In this document: in pieces, positions 1 to 5,484 of the stretch
Numbering within the stretch: position 1 is the stretch's first letter
How the letters are laid out: each line of letters begins with the position of its first letter
DNA from: an uncultured Eubacteriales bacterium
Lineage (GTDB): Bacteria; Bacillota; Clostridia; Monoglobales; Monoglobaceae
Reading direction: 5' to 3'
Assembly (NCBI GenBank): GCA_958346135.1
Contig: CATVQN010000096.1
Span: 1-5,515, forward strand
Length of the DNA: 5,515 nucleotides
Translations under genes and position numbers: made by a program
The notes under the pieces: generated by a model
What the model saw: only the letters and a program-made list of their open reading frames with translations
Told to the model about the DNA's origin: nothing
Databases searched by the model: none

Positions 1-357
1 TCCTTGCACGGCCTGACCCGGAGTCTGCTGCACAATATGGTAGTCGGCGTGACCGAAGGCTTTAAAAAGCAGCTGGAGATCAACGGTGTTGGTTACAGAG
101 CGGCTCTGCAGGGGAAAAAGCTGGTGATGAACCTCGGTTATTCTCACCAGGTGGAGATGGAGGCAGCCGATGGTATTACCATCGAGGTACCTCAGCCCAA
201 CCAGATCGTGATTTCCGGTCCCGATAAGCAGAAGGTTGGCCAGTTTGCTGCCAACGTTCGTGAGAAGAGACCGCCTGAGCCGTATAAGGGCAAGGGAATC
301 AAATACGTTGATGAACACATCAGACGTAAGGAAGGTAAGGCCGGTTCTAAGAAGTAA
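1..357 (+). CDS. rplF: 50S ribosomal protein L6, 3' part (5' end outside window)
   Basis: L6 is a primary 23S rRNA-binding protein of the large subunit, located near the factor-binding region. About 118 C-terminal codons are present and the reading frame is open to the window edge. The family is usually close to 180 residues, so roughly the first 60 are missing; the TTG at position 4 is an internal leucine codon, not a start. Visible features are the stretch GVTEGFKKQLEINGVGYRA, which begins the second L6 alpha/beta domain, and the family signature PEPYKGKGI at nt 274-300. The basic tail ends in KAGSKK and is followed by tandem stops TAA TAA (355-360). rplR follows after 24 nt, the normal spc operon order. 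Identification is by family recognition and is secure. Confidence 0.97.
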   Translation, partial: SLHGLTRSLLHNMVVGVTEGFKKQLEINGVGYRAALQGKKLVMNLGYSHQVEMEAADGITIEVPQPNQIVISGPDKQKVGQFAANVREKRPPEPYKGKGIKYVDEHIRRKEGKAGSKK

Positions 358-381
358 TAACCGCAAGGAGGTGCAAACGTA

Positions 382-744
382 GTGATTAAGAAGGTAAACA
401 GTAATGTATCAAGGCTTGCCAGACACGCCAGAGTCCGGAAAAAGGTTTCCGGTACGGCCGAGTGCCCCAGACTGTGCGTGTTCAGAAGCCGGCAGAACAT
501 ATACGCTCAAATCATTGACGACACGGCAGGTAACACCCTGGCCGCTGCATCCTCTCTGGATGCAGAGCTGAAGGCAAACTACGGCGGCAACAAGGAAGCT
601 GCAAAAGCGGTTGGCGCATTGATTGCCAAGAAGGCGGCAGAAAAGGGTATTACTGAGGTTGTATTTGACAGAGGCGGATATGTATATCACGGCAGAGTTG
701 CAGAACTCGCCGAGGCAGCGCGCGAGGGCGGGCTGAAATTCTAA
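382..744 (+). CDS. rplR: 50S ribosomal protein L18
   Basis: L18 binds 5S rRNA and helps anchor it in the central protuberance of the large subunit. The protein is 120 residues, the usual bacterial length. It starts with GTG at 382, 8 nt after a strong Shine-Dalgarno AAGGAGGTG (365-373). The N-terminus is basic (RLARHARVRKK, residues 11-21), as expected for the RNA-binding tail. The typical C-terminal block FDRGGYVYHGRVAELAEAAR runs from residue 95 and the protein ends GGLKF. A small oddity is ECPRLCVFRS at residues 27-36, where relatives commonly have ERPRLxVFRS, so an arginine is replaced by cysteine. It lies between rplF and rpsE, 24 nt from each. Confidence 0.97.
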   Translation: MIKKVNSNVSRLARHARVRKKVSGTAECPRLCVFRSRQNIYAQIIDDTAGNTLAAASSLDAELKANYGGNKEAAKAVGALIAKKAAEKGITEVVFDRGGYVYHGRVAELAEAAREGGLKF

Positions 745-768
745 TCGTGAGAAAGAGGTGAAACATAA

Positions 769-1299
769 ATGGCAGAAAAAGGTGAAAGAACCAAGAAGCA
801 GCCGCGTATTGACGCAGAGACGCTGGATATACAGGAAAAAGTAGTGCATTTAAACCGTGTTGCAAAGGTTGTAAAGGGCGGTAGAACCTTCCGTTTCAGC
901 GCACTGGTAGTGGTAGGCGACGGTAACGGCCATGTGGGCTGCGGCATGGGCAAAGCGGCAGAAATTCCTGACGCAATCCGCAAGGGAATTGACGACGCCA
1001 AGAAGAACATGATTACGGTTCCGCTGGTAAACTCCACGATTCCTCACGAGATTATCGGTGAGTATGGTGCAGGCCGTGTTCTTTTGAAACCGGCGGCAGA
1101 AGGTACCGGTGTTATTGCAGGCGGTCCTGCCCGTGCGGTATTGGAGCTGGCCGGCATTAAAGATATTCGTACCAAATGCCTGCGCAGCAACAATCCCAAG
1201 AATGTTGTTGCAGCAACCATCGAGGGTCTGGCATCTCTCAAGAGTCTGGAAGAGGTTGCTCAGCTCAGAGGGAAAAAGCCGGAAGAGATCCTCGGTTAA
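769..1299 (+). CDS. rpsE: 30S ribosomal protein S5
   Basis: S5 is a small-subunit protein at the mRNA entry and decoding side, involved in translational accuracy. In the family, the loop around VKGGR is the site of spectinomycin-resistance changes. Length is 176 residues, close to the usual 165-175. The ATG at 769 follows AGAGGTGA (754-761) at 7 nt. The N-terminal double-stranded-RNA-binding-like domain contains VAKVVKGGRTFRFSALVVVG (residues 31-50) and then DGNGHVGCGMGKA, matching the S5 signature. The C-terminal domain contains GTGVIAGGPARAVLELAGI (112-130) and the SNNPKNVV block (140-147). KGGR is intact at 36-39, so nothing in the sequence predicts spectinomycin resistance. Cysteines at 58 and 137 are not the commonest residues there. 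Confidence 0.97.
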   Translation: MAEKGERTKKQPRIDAETLDIQEKVVHLNRVAKVVKGGRTFRFSALVVVGDGNGHVGCGMGKAAEIPDAIRKGIDDAKKNMITVPLVNSTIPHEIIGEYGAGRVLLKPAAEGTGVIAGGPARAVLELAGIKDIRTKCLRSNNPKNVVAATIEGLASLKSLEEVAQLRGKKPEEILG

Positions 1300-1328
1300 T
1301 AAATTAGTTTAAGACAGGAGGGTTATCC

Positions 1329-1508
1329 TTGGCGAATACAATTAAGGTTACACTGAAAAAGAGTACCATCGGATGCAAAAAGGATCAGATCGCGACCGTA
1401 CAGGCGCTGGGCCTCAGGAAGATTGGTCAGACCGTAGAAAAGAATGACACCCCTCAGATTCGGGGCATGATTTTCAAGGTAAACCATCTGGTGGAAGTAT
1501 CCGAATAA
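1329..1508 (+). CDS. rpmD: 50S ribosomal protein L30
   Basis: L30 is a small large-subunit protein that binds 23S rRNA. This gene is easy to miss because it starts with TTG and is only 59 codons. The TTG at 1329 lies 6 nt after a strong AGGAGGG (1316-1322). The translation begins MANTIKVTLKKSTIGCKKDQ and continues with the family-typical pieces ALGLRKIGQTV (residues 26-36), RGMIFKVNHLVEV (45-57) and a stop at 1506-1508. The 59-residue length matches the usual 58-60. Cys16 sits where the family often has arginine in the STIGR-like turn. The gene sits between rpsE (29-nt gap) and rplO, exactly where the spc operon predicts it. Start choice is well supported by the ribosome binding site and by the conserved N-terminus. 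Confidence 0.96.
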   Translation: MANTIKVTLKKSTIGCKKDQIATVQALGLRKIGQTVEKNDTPQIRGMIFKVNHLVEVSE

Positions 1509-1518
1509 GACCGAAAGA

Positions 1519-1554
1519 CGCCGGATTTTCCGGCGGCCGCCCCGGGCGGGCGGC
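1519..1554 (+). other. Two abutting GC-rich hairpins between rpmD and rplO
   Basis: Hairpin 1 pairs CGCCGGA (1519-1525) with TCCGGCG (1529-1535) around a TTT loop. Hairpin 2 starts on the next base and pairs GCCGCCC (1536-1542) with GGGCGGC (1548-1554) around CGGGC. Positions 1530-1555 are entirely G or C, which stands out in a roughly 50% G+C neighbourhood. The segment also contains the perfect 10-nt palindrome GGCGGCCGCC (1532-1541), so other folds compete. No T-tract follows, so it is not a standard intrinsic terminator, and the operon clearly continues. It could be an mRNA stability or pausing element, a protein-binding site, or a REP-like repeat. Its function is unknown. Confidence 0.6.
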
Positions 1555-1572
1555 GATATAATCTTGAATAAA

Positions 1573-1584
1573 AAGGAGGAGGTG
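1573..1584 (+). promoter_or_regulatory. Double Shine-Dalgarno for rplO
   Basis: AAGGAGGAGGTG holds two overlapping good matches to the anti-SD sequence, AAGGAGG and GGAGGTG, ending 6 nt before the ATG at 1591. This placement decides the rplO start in favour of 1591 over the in-frame TTG at 1564, which lies upstream of the site itself. Confidence 0.85.
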
Positions 1585-1590
1585 GACACA

Positions 1591-2031
1591 ATGAAACTCC
1601 ATGAATTATCTCCCAGTGAAGGCTCCAAGAAAAAGGCATACAGAGTTGGCCGAGGCCATGCCAGCGGTAACGGAAAGACCAGCGGTAAGGGTCACAAGGG
1701 TCAAAATGCCCGCAGCGGCGGCGGTGTTCGTCCGGGCTTTGAAGGTGGCCAGATGCCGATTTACAGAAGACTTCCTAAGCGCGGCTTTAACAATATCTTT
1801 GCAAAGAAATATGTTTCCGTCAATGTGGAGGCTTTGAATAAGCTGGAAGCCGGTACTGAGGTAACGGCAGAAGTATTAAAGGAAGCCGGCATTATTTCCA
1901 AGATTTGTGACGGTGTTGTGATCTTGGGCCGGGGCGAGCTTGAGAAAAAGCTCACCGTAAAGGCGAAGAGATTCAGCAAGAGCGCAGCTGAGAAAATCGA
2001 GGCTGCCGGCGGAAAGACAGAGGTGGTATAA
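1591..2031 (+). CDS. rplO: 50S ribosomal protein L15
   Basis: L15 is a late-assembly large-subunit protein that threads a glycine-rich basic extension into 23S rRNA. The protein is 146 residues, the usual length. The N-terminus MKLHELSPSEGSKKKAYRVG and the Gly/Lys/Arg-rich segment at about residues 15-60 (for example GRGHASGNGKTSGKGHKGQ) are diagnostic. The globular C-terminal domain carries GVVILGRGELEKKLTVKAKR, with ILGRGEL at 111-117, followed by FSKSAAEKIEAAGG, matching the L15 signature. The ATG at 1591 is preferred to the upstream in-frame TTG at 1564 because of the ribosome binding site at 1573-1584 and the family N-terminus. The stop at 2029-2031 lies 2 nt before secY, as in many bacteria. 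Confidence 0.97.
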   Translation: MKLHELSPSEGSKKKAYRVGRGHASGNGKTSGKGHKGQNARSGGGVRPGFEGGQMPIYRRLPKRGFNNIFAKKYVSVNVEALNKLEAGTEVTAEVLKEAGIISKICDGVVILGRGELEKKLTVKAKRFSKSAAEKIEAAGGKTEVV

Positions 2032-2033
2032 GC

Positions 2034-3314
2034 ATGATCGATACAATCAGAAACGCATGGAAGATTGTCGACCTGAGAAAAAAACTAATTTACACCTTTG
2101 TGATGTTGGTAATTTTCCGTTTGGGTTCTTGTATACCGGTTCCGCTTTTGGACCCGGAACAGATGAAGGCCTTATTCAGTGCTGAAAATTCCATGTTTGG
2201 TTTTATTGATATGGTGTCCGGCGGTGCGTTCCAGAACGCAACGATTTTTGCCATGAGCATTACCCCGTACATCAACTCGTCCATTATTATGCAGCTTTTG
2301 TGTGTTGCCATTCCTGCACTTGAGCGTTTGCAGAAAGAGGGCGAGGAGGGCAGAAAAAAGATTGGTCAGCTGATGCGTTACGGCACAGTGGTTCTGGCGT
2401 TAATCCAGGCAGTTGGTCTTTATTTCCTGCTCAAATCCTATGGGGCAGTTACCAATCCGGGCCCGACCGCAGCGGTTGTAGTTATTACAACCTTTACGGC
2501 AGGTACGGCGTTTTTGATGTGGCTAGGTGAGCAGATTACCGAGAAGGGCGTGGGAAATGGTATTTCCCTGATCATCTTCGCCGGTATCGTCTCCAGAATT
2601 CCCGGTATGTTCGTGTCTCTTTGGGCTTACCTCCAGAGCGGCAGCCTGAACTGGCTGGGCGCCCTTGCCCTGATTATTTTAGCACTGGTTGTCATTGGCG
2701 TGGTTGTTGCCATGAACGAGGCTGAGCGCAGAATACCGGTGCAATACGCAAAACGTATGGTAGGCAGAAAAATGTACGGCGGCCAGAGTACCCATATTCC
2801 CATTAAGGTTGCAGCTGCCGGCGTAATTCCGATTATCTTTGCCATGTCCATTATGGCATTCCCCGGCACCATTGCCAGCTTCTTTGGCGTGCAGCCCGGT
2901 GACAAGGGCTTCTGGGGCGGATTCCTTTGGGTATTCTCCAGCAGTTCCTGGATCTATGCAGTATTGTACTTCCTGCTGATTATCTTCTTCACATATTTTT
3001 ATACGGCAATTCAGTTTAATCCGATTGAAATGTCCAATAATATGAAGAAGAACGGCGGTTTTATTCCCGGTATCCGTCCGGGTCGTCCTACCTCGGATTA
3101 CATTTCCAAGGTATTGTCCAGAATTACACTGGCTGGTGCGATTTTCCTCGGCGTGATTGCTGTACTCCCGATCTTTATGAACCTGGGCCTCCATATTGCA
3201 AACTTTGCAATCGGCGGTACCTCCATCCTGATCGTAGTGGGTGTTGCGCTGGAGACCGTAAAGGATCTGGAATCTCAGATGCTGATGCGGCATTACAAGG
3301 GATTTTTGGAATAA
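2034..3314 (+). CDS. secY: Protein translocase subunit SecY
   Basis: SecY is the channel subunit of the SecYEG translocon in the cytoplasmic membrane, moving proteins across or into the membrane with SecA or the ribosome. The 426 residues fit the usual 420-440. Ten hydrophobic segments can be placed at about 18-37, 70-92, 117-134, 146-166, 175-200, 208-228, 258-284, 304-326, 362-384 and 391-408. Conserved pieces include the SGGA plug region (62-65), ITPYINSSIIMQLL (76-89), WLGEQITEKGVGNGISLI (163-180), the cytosolic loop ERRIPVQYAKR (231-241), GGQSTHIPIKV (249-259) and the ribosome/SecA-facing loop IPGIRPGRPT (344-353). The ATG is 2 nt after rplO, with AGAGGTGG (2019-2026) inside the rplO end, suggesting translational coupling. 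It ends with tandem stops TAA TAA (3312-3317). Confidence 0.98.
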   Translation: MIDTIRNAWKIVDLRKKLIYTFVMLVIFRLGSCIPVPLLDPEQMKALFSAENSMFGFIDMVSGGAFQNATIFAMSITPYINSSIIMQLLCVAIPALERLQKEGEEGRKKIGQLMRYGTVVLALIQAVGLYFLLKSYGAVTNPGPTAAVVVITTFTAGTAFLMWLGEQITEKGVGNGISLIIFAGIVSRIPGMFVSLWAYLQSGSLNWLGALALIILALVVIGVVVAMNEAERRIPVQYAKRMVGRKMYGGQSTHIPIKVAAAGVIPIIFAMSIMAFPGTIASFFGVQPGDKGFWGGFLWVFSSSSWIYAVLYFLLIIFFTYFYTAIQFNPIEMSNNMKKNGGFIPGIRPGRPTSDYISKVLSRITLAGAIFLGVIAVLPIFMNLGLHIANFAIGGTSILIVVGVALETVKDLESQMLMRHYKGFLE

Positions 3315-3359
3315 TAAGACAATCGAATACTATGCACAGCTTTGTGCAAACGAAGGAAG

Positions 3360-3410
3360 AGCAGGAAACGGTTATGCACTGGCGCAAGCGGTTCCTGCTT
3401 TGCCTTATTT
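3360..3410 (+). terminator. Weak terminator or attenuator candidate after secY
   Basis: AGCAGGAAACG (3360-3370) pairs with CGGTTCCTGCT (3389-3399) with a single A/G mismatch, giving 8 + 2 base pairs around an 18-nt loop; the loop can form a further TGC/GCA pairing. The 12 bases from 3399 contain eight T but are broken by GCC and A, so termination would be partial at best. Its place 45 nt after the secY stop would suit reduced read-through into adk. The arms lie inside the suspected coding relic, so the pairing may be accidental. Confidence 0.28.
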
Positions 3411-3483
3411 AGGGACTATACAGCAAATCAAAGACAATTTTCGACTTTGCAGCATTGGCAGAGAAAGGTTTTTAAACCGCCGG

Positions 3484-3510
3484 GGCTCTGATCGGCATGG
3501 GATAAGAGCC
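3484..3510 (+). other. Small hairpin in the adk upstream region
   Basis: GGCTCT (3484-3489) pairs with AGAGCC (3505-3510). After a G/A mismatch, ATC (3491-3493) pairs with GAT (3501-3503), closing a 7-nt loop GGCATGG. No T-tract follows. It lies upstream of the extended -10 candidate, so it would be part of an RNA only if transcripts run through from secY. Its role is unknown and it may be chance. Confidence 0.22.
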
Positions 3511-3547
3511 TGCCATCAATGCAGCAGAACAAGGCTTTGCTTTGAAA

Positions 3548-3556
3548 TGACATAAT
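3548..3556 (+). promoter_or_regulatory. Extended -10 promoter candidate for adk-map-infA
   Basis: TGACATAAT is an extended -10 (TGn followed by CATAAT, 5 of 6 matches to TATAAT). Transcription would start near 3562-3565, leaving a leader of about 20 nt that just includes the adk ribosome binding site. No credible -35 is present 16-18 nt upstream (the area reads GAACAAGG), so recognition would depend on the TG element. This would give adk, map, the KOW gene and infA a promoter of their own within the larger operon. Confidence 0.35.
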
Positions 3557-3565
3557 CTGGAAACA

Positions 3566-3572
3566 GAAAGGA
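3566..3572 (+). promoter_or_regulatory. Ribosome binding site deciding the adk start
   Basis: GAAAGGA lies only 1 nt before the ATG at 3574, too close to use, but 10 nt before the in-frame ATG at 3583. This favours 3583, whose product MRLILLAAPGAGKGTQ begins where adenylate kinases normally begin. Confidence 0.6.
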
Positions 3573-3582
3573 TATGGAAATT

Positions 3583-4215
3583 ATGAGACTTATCTTATTG
3601 GCGGCTCCCGGAGCCGGAAAGGGTACACAGGCGGAGAAGCTCAGCGAGCATTTTGGGATCCCGACCATTTCAACCGGTGCGATCCTCCGCCATAATATTC
3701 AGCAGGGCACAGAGCTTGGAAAGCTCGCCCAGAAATACATTGACGGCGGCAACCTGATCCCCGACGATGTCATGATCCAGGTTATGCGCAATCGTCTGGC
3801 AGAGGATGACTGTAAAAATGGTTTCATTTTAGACGGATTTCCCAGAACCCTGGCGCAGGCTGAGGCTTTGGATGCCTCTGAAATTGAAATCGATACCGTG
3901 CTGAATATTGTAGTACCGGATGAGAAGATTGTACAGCGTCTTTCCGGCCGGCTGGAGTGTAAGAACTGTGCGGCAACCTATCACACCGAATACAGAAAAC
4001 CGAAGACGGAAGGCGTGTGTGATCTTTGCGGCGGTCCGCTGGTAACCCGTGCGGACGATAAGCCGGAAACGGTAAAGAGTCGTCTTGCGGTTTACCACAC
4101 CCAGACCGAGCCGCTGCTGCGCTACTATACCCAAAAAGGTGTGCTGCGCACTGCCTTGGGCCAGGAGGAAATCGCAGATACCACTGCGGAAGTTCTTAAA
4201 GCGCTGGAGGGTTAA
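3583..4215 (+). CDS. adk: Adenylate kinase, zinc-type LID
   Basis: Adk catalyses ATP + AMP = 2 ADP in the cytoplasm and is essential for nucleotide balance. The 210 residues align without gaps to E. coli Adk through about residue 172. Seen: P-loop APGAGKGT (8-15, Lys13), STG (30-32), Arg36, LDGFPRT with Asp84 and Arg88, Arg119, Arg123, Arg156 (TRADD) and Arg167. The LID has Cys126-x2-Cys129 and Cys146-x2-Cys149, the zinc-binding set common in Gram-positive enzymes. Two positions are odd: Ala7 where the P-loop normally has Gly (GAPGAGKGT or GPPGAGKGT), and Ala33 where the STGD motif has Asp. All other catalytic arginines are present, so an active enzyme is likely. The start at 3583 is preferred to 3574 on ribosome-binding-site spacing. 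map follows after 1 nt. Confidence 0.96.
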   Translation: MRLILLAAPGAGKGTQAEKLSEHFGIPTISTGAILRHNIQQGTELGKLAQKYIDGGNLIPDDVMIQVMRNRLAEDDCKNGFILDGFPRTLAQAEALDASEIEIDTVLNIVVPDEKIVQRLSGRLECKNCAATYHTEYRKPKTEGVCDLCGGPLVTRADDKPETVKSRLAVYHTQTEPLLRYYTQKGVLRTALGQEEIADTTAEVLKALEG

Positions 4216-4216
4216 A

Positions 4217-4978
4217 ATGGTTACCATTAAATCCAAATCCGAAATCGAAAAAATGAAGGCGGCCGGCCGTATTACCTATGGCGCTTTAAAAGCGGTTAAG
4301 GCGGCCATTCACCCCGGGGTTACGACGCTGGAGCTGGATCAGGTGGCGGAGCGCTATATTAAGTCTCAGGGTTGTACCTGTTCCTTTAAAGGCTACGGCG
4401 GTTTTCCCGGCAGTATCTGTGCCAGTGTCAACGATGAGGTGATTCACGGGATTCCCGATCACCGGGTTCTGAAGGAAGGGGACATTATTAGCGTAGACGT
4501 AGGCGCTTGTTATTACGGCTACCACGGCGATGCCTGCCGTACCTTTGGTGTGGGAAAAATTTCTGATGAAGCACAGCGGCTGATTGACGTAACGCGGCAG
4601 AGCTTTTTTGAAGCGCTTCCCTATGTGAAGGAAGGGTATCGGATTTCCGACATTTCCAGGGCGGTGCAGGAGTATGTGGAGGCCAATGGTTTTTCGGTAC
4701 TTCGCAACTACTGCGGTCACGGCGTCGGCGCTGATATGCACGAAGACCCGGAGATCCCCAACTATGTCAGCCACAGCCGGGGAATCCGGATGCGGGCGGG
4801 GATGTGCCTCGCCATTGAGCCCATGGTCTGCCAGGGCGGCAAGGAATACTATGTCAGCGCCAATGAATGGACCGTGCATACCAGAGATGGAAAGCTGTCG
4901 GCACACTATGAAAACAGCGTGTTGGTAACAGCGGGCGAGCCATATTTATTGACGCTGCCAAGCGGCGAAGAGGTCTAA
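4217..4978 (+). CDS. map: Type I methionine aminopeptidase
   Basis: Map removes the N-terminal methionine from new proteins when the second residue is small, using a two-metal centre in a pita-bread fold. The protein is 253 residues, a type Ia form without an N-terminal zinc-finger extension. All five metal ligands are visible: Asp94 (SVDVG), Asp105 (HGDAC), His168 (CGHGVG), Glu201 (AIEPM) and Glu232 (HYENS), each offset by three from E. coli numbering. The substrate-side histidines His77 (VIHGIP) and His175 (MHEDP) are also present. The frame is open upstream inside adk (an ATG at 4085), but the start at 4217 has GGAGGG (4206-4211) 5 nt before it and gives the family N-terminus MVTIKSKSEIEKM. 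It begins 1 nt after the adk stop, suggesting coupling. Confidence 0.97.
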   Translation: MVTIKSKSEIEKMKAAGRITYGALKAVKAAIHPGVTTLELDQVAERYIKSQGCTCSFKGYGGFPGSICASVNDEVIHGIPDHRVLKEGDIISVDVGACYYGYHGDACRTFGVGKISDEAQRLIDVTRQSFFEALPYVKEGYRISDISRAVQEYVEANGFSVLRNYCGHGVGADMHEDPEIPNYVSHSRGIRMRAGMCLAIEPMVCQGGKEYYVSANEWTVHTRDGKLSAHYENSVLVTAGEPYLLTLPSGEEV

Positions 4979-4984
4979 GGCGCT

Positions 4985-5266
4985 ATGCGGGGCAGAGACG
5001 AAATTCAGGTGGGCGAGCTGGTACAGTCTTTATCCGGGCATGATGCCGGTGATTTTTTCCTGGTCATTCGCAAGGAGGACGGTTTTGTCTGGCTTTGTGA
5101 CGGAAAGAACCGGAAGGCAGCCTGCTGTAAACGAAAAAATCAAAAGCACATCGCCGGAAGCGGTTTGGTCTGCGGCTGGGTAAAAAACCGGCCGCAGCAG
5201 GTGAATAACACTTCCGTGCGGGAGGCAATTAAGGAACTGCGCAAGCAGAGGGGAGGTGAAGCGTGA
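4985..5266 (+). CDS. KOW-domain RNA-binding protein, ribosomal L14e-like
   Basis: This 93-residue protein belongs by sequence and place to the small KOW-domain family found between map and infA in many Bacillota (YbzG/RplGB in Bacillus subtilis). It is related to archaeal/eukaryotic L14e and presumed to bind RNA or the ribosome. The KOW-like core is IQVGELVQSLSGHDAGDFFL (residues 7-26), followed by LCDGKNRKAACCKRKNQKHI (37-56). The basic KRKNQKH segment matches the KRKKLKH-type stretch of relatives. The tail after about residue 60 (VREAIKELRKQRGGEA, likely helical) is longer than in the roughly 75-residue Bacillus form. Cysteines 38, 47, 48 and 63 do not form an obvious zinc motif. The start at 4985 has weak SD options, AAGAGGT (4968-4974) or TAAGG (4976-4980), overlapping the map end. 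The stop overlaps infA. Exact function is not established. Confidence 0.85.
   Translation: MRGRDEIQVGELVQSLSGHDAGDFFLVIRKEDGFVWLCDGKNRKAACCKRKNQKHIAGSGLVCGWVKNRPQQVNNTSVREAIKELRKQRGGEA
5252..5258 (+). promoter_or_regulatory. Ribosome binding site of infA
   Basis: GGAGGTG lies 7 nt before the ATG at 5266 and 4 nt before the in-frame GTG at 5263. The spacing favours 5266, which gives the standard IF-1 N-terminus MSKEDVLEV; the GTG would only add one methionine. Confidence 0.75.
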
Positions 5267-5484
5267 TGTCAAAAGAGGATGTATTAGAGGTGGAAGGTAC
5301 CGTATTGGAGGCGCTGCCCAATGCCATGTTCAAGGTGGAGCTGGAAAATGGCCACCAGATTCTGGCGCATATTTCCGGAAAGCTTAGAATGCACTTTATC
5401 CGGATTCTGCCGGGCGACAAGGTTACCGTTGAGATTTCCCCTTATGACCTGACAAAGGGACGAATTACCTGGAGAGCAAAATAG
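5266..5484 (+). CDS. infA: Translation initiation factor IF-1
   Basis: IF-1 binds the A site of the 30S subunit and works with IF-2 and IF-3 to choose the start codon. The protein is 72 residues, the standard length, and forms a single OB (S1-like) fold. Nearly the whole sequence is textbook: MSKEDVLEVEGTVLEALPNA, FKVELENGHQILAHISGK, MHFIRILPGDKVTVEISPYD and the end LTKGRITWRAK. The ATG at 5266 shares its A with the TGA stop of the KOW gene (TGATG), which implies translational coupling. The ribosome binding site at 5252-5258 sits inside the upstream gene. In Bacillota rpmJ, rpsM and rpsK usually follow; they lie beyond this window. Confidence 0.98.
   Translation: MSKEDVLEVEGTVLEALPNAMFKVELENGHQILAHISGKLRMHFIRILPGDKVTVEISPYDLTKGRITWRAK

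Larger units (their letters stand above)
3316..3550 (+). pseudogene. Possible decayed coding relic, Sel1-repeat-like
   Basis: The secY-adk gap has no intact gene but reads like worn coding sequence. From 3316 one frame gives YYAQLCANEG and then GYALAQAVPALPYLG, with many GNN codons and no start codon. Near the TTTT at 3438-3441 the protein-like frame shifts by one: from 3440 it reads FDFAALAEKGF, stop (3473), TAGALIGMG, stop (3503), EPAINAAEQGFALK, stop (3548). The pieces ANEGRAGNGYALAQ and AAEQGFAL resemble the AAEQG-A-AQ-LG wording of Sel1-like repeats, which act in protein-protein contacts. A relic of a Sel1-type gene inserted after secY is an inference; chance resemblance in ordinary spacer is the alternative. 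Confidence 0.32.

Noticed and set aside
1557..1562. Perfect TATAAT before rplO
   Set aside because: No -35 or TG extension: the bases 16-18 nt upstream are all G/C. A lone hexamer is not enough for a promoter call.
1564..1590. In-frame TTG at 1564 as the rplO start
   Set aside because: It would place the very strong ribosome binding site inside the gene and add nine residues not seen in L15; ATG 1591 fits both site and family.
2679..3293. Long open frame (204 codons) on the minus strand opposite secY
   Set aside because: It lies entirely over a certain secY gene, has no recognisable family, and its composition (rich in H, N, C) looks like an antisense shadow.
3333..3348. 6-bp hairpin TGCACA-GCTT-TGTGCA just after secY
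   Set aside because: It is short, has no T-tract and lies in the suspected coding relic; chance is a sufficient explanation.
3332..3412. 26-codon ORF starting ATG at 3332 in the secY-adk gap
   Set aside because: No Shine-Dalgarno precedes it, and the neighbouring frame over the same bases looks more protein-like, so it is probably spurious.
4286..4906. Long open frame (206 codons) on the minus strand opposite map
   Set aside because: It is fully overlapped by map, whose active-site residues are all intact; no motif or credible ribosome binding site supports the reverse frame.
4985..5266. Zinc-finger in the KOW protein from its cysteines
   Set aside because: Cys38, Cys47, Cys48 and Cys63 do not form CxxC pairs or another standard ligand pattern.
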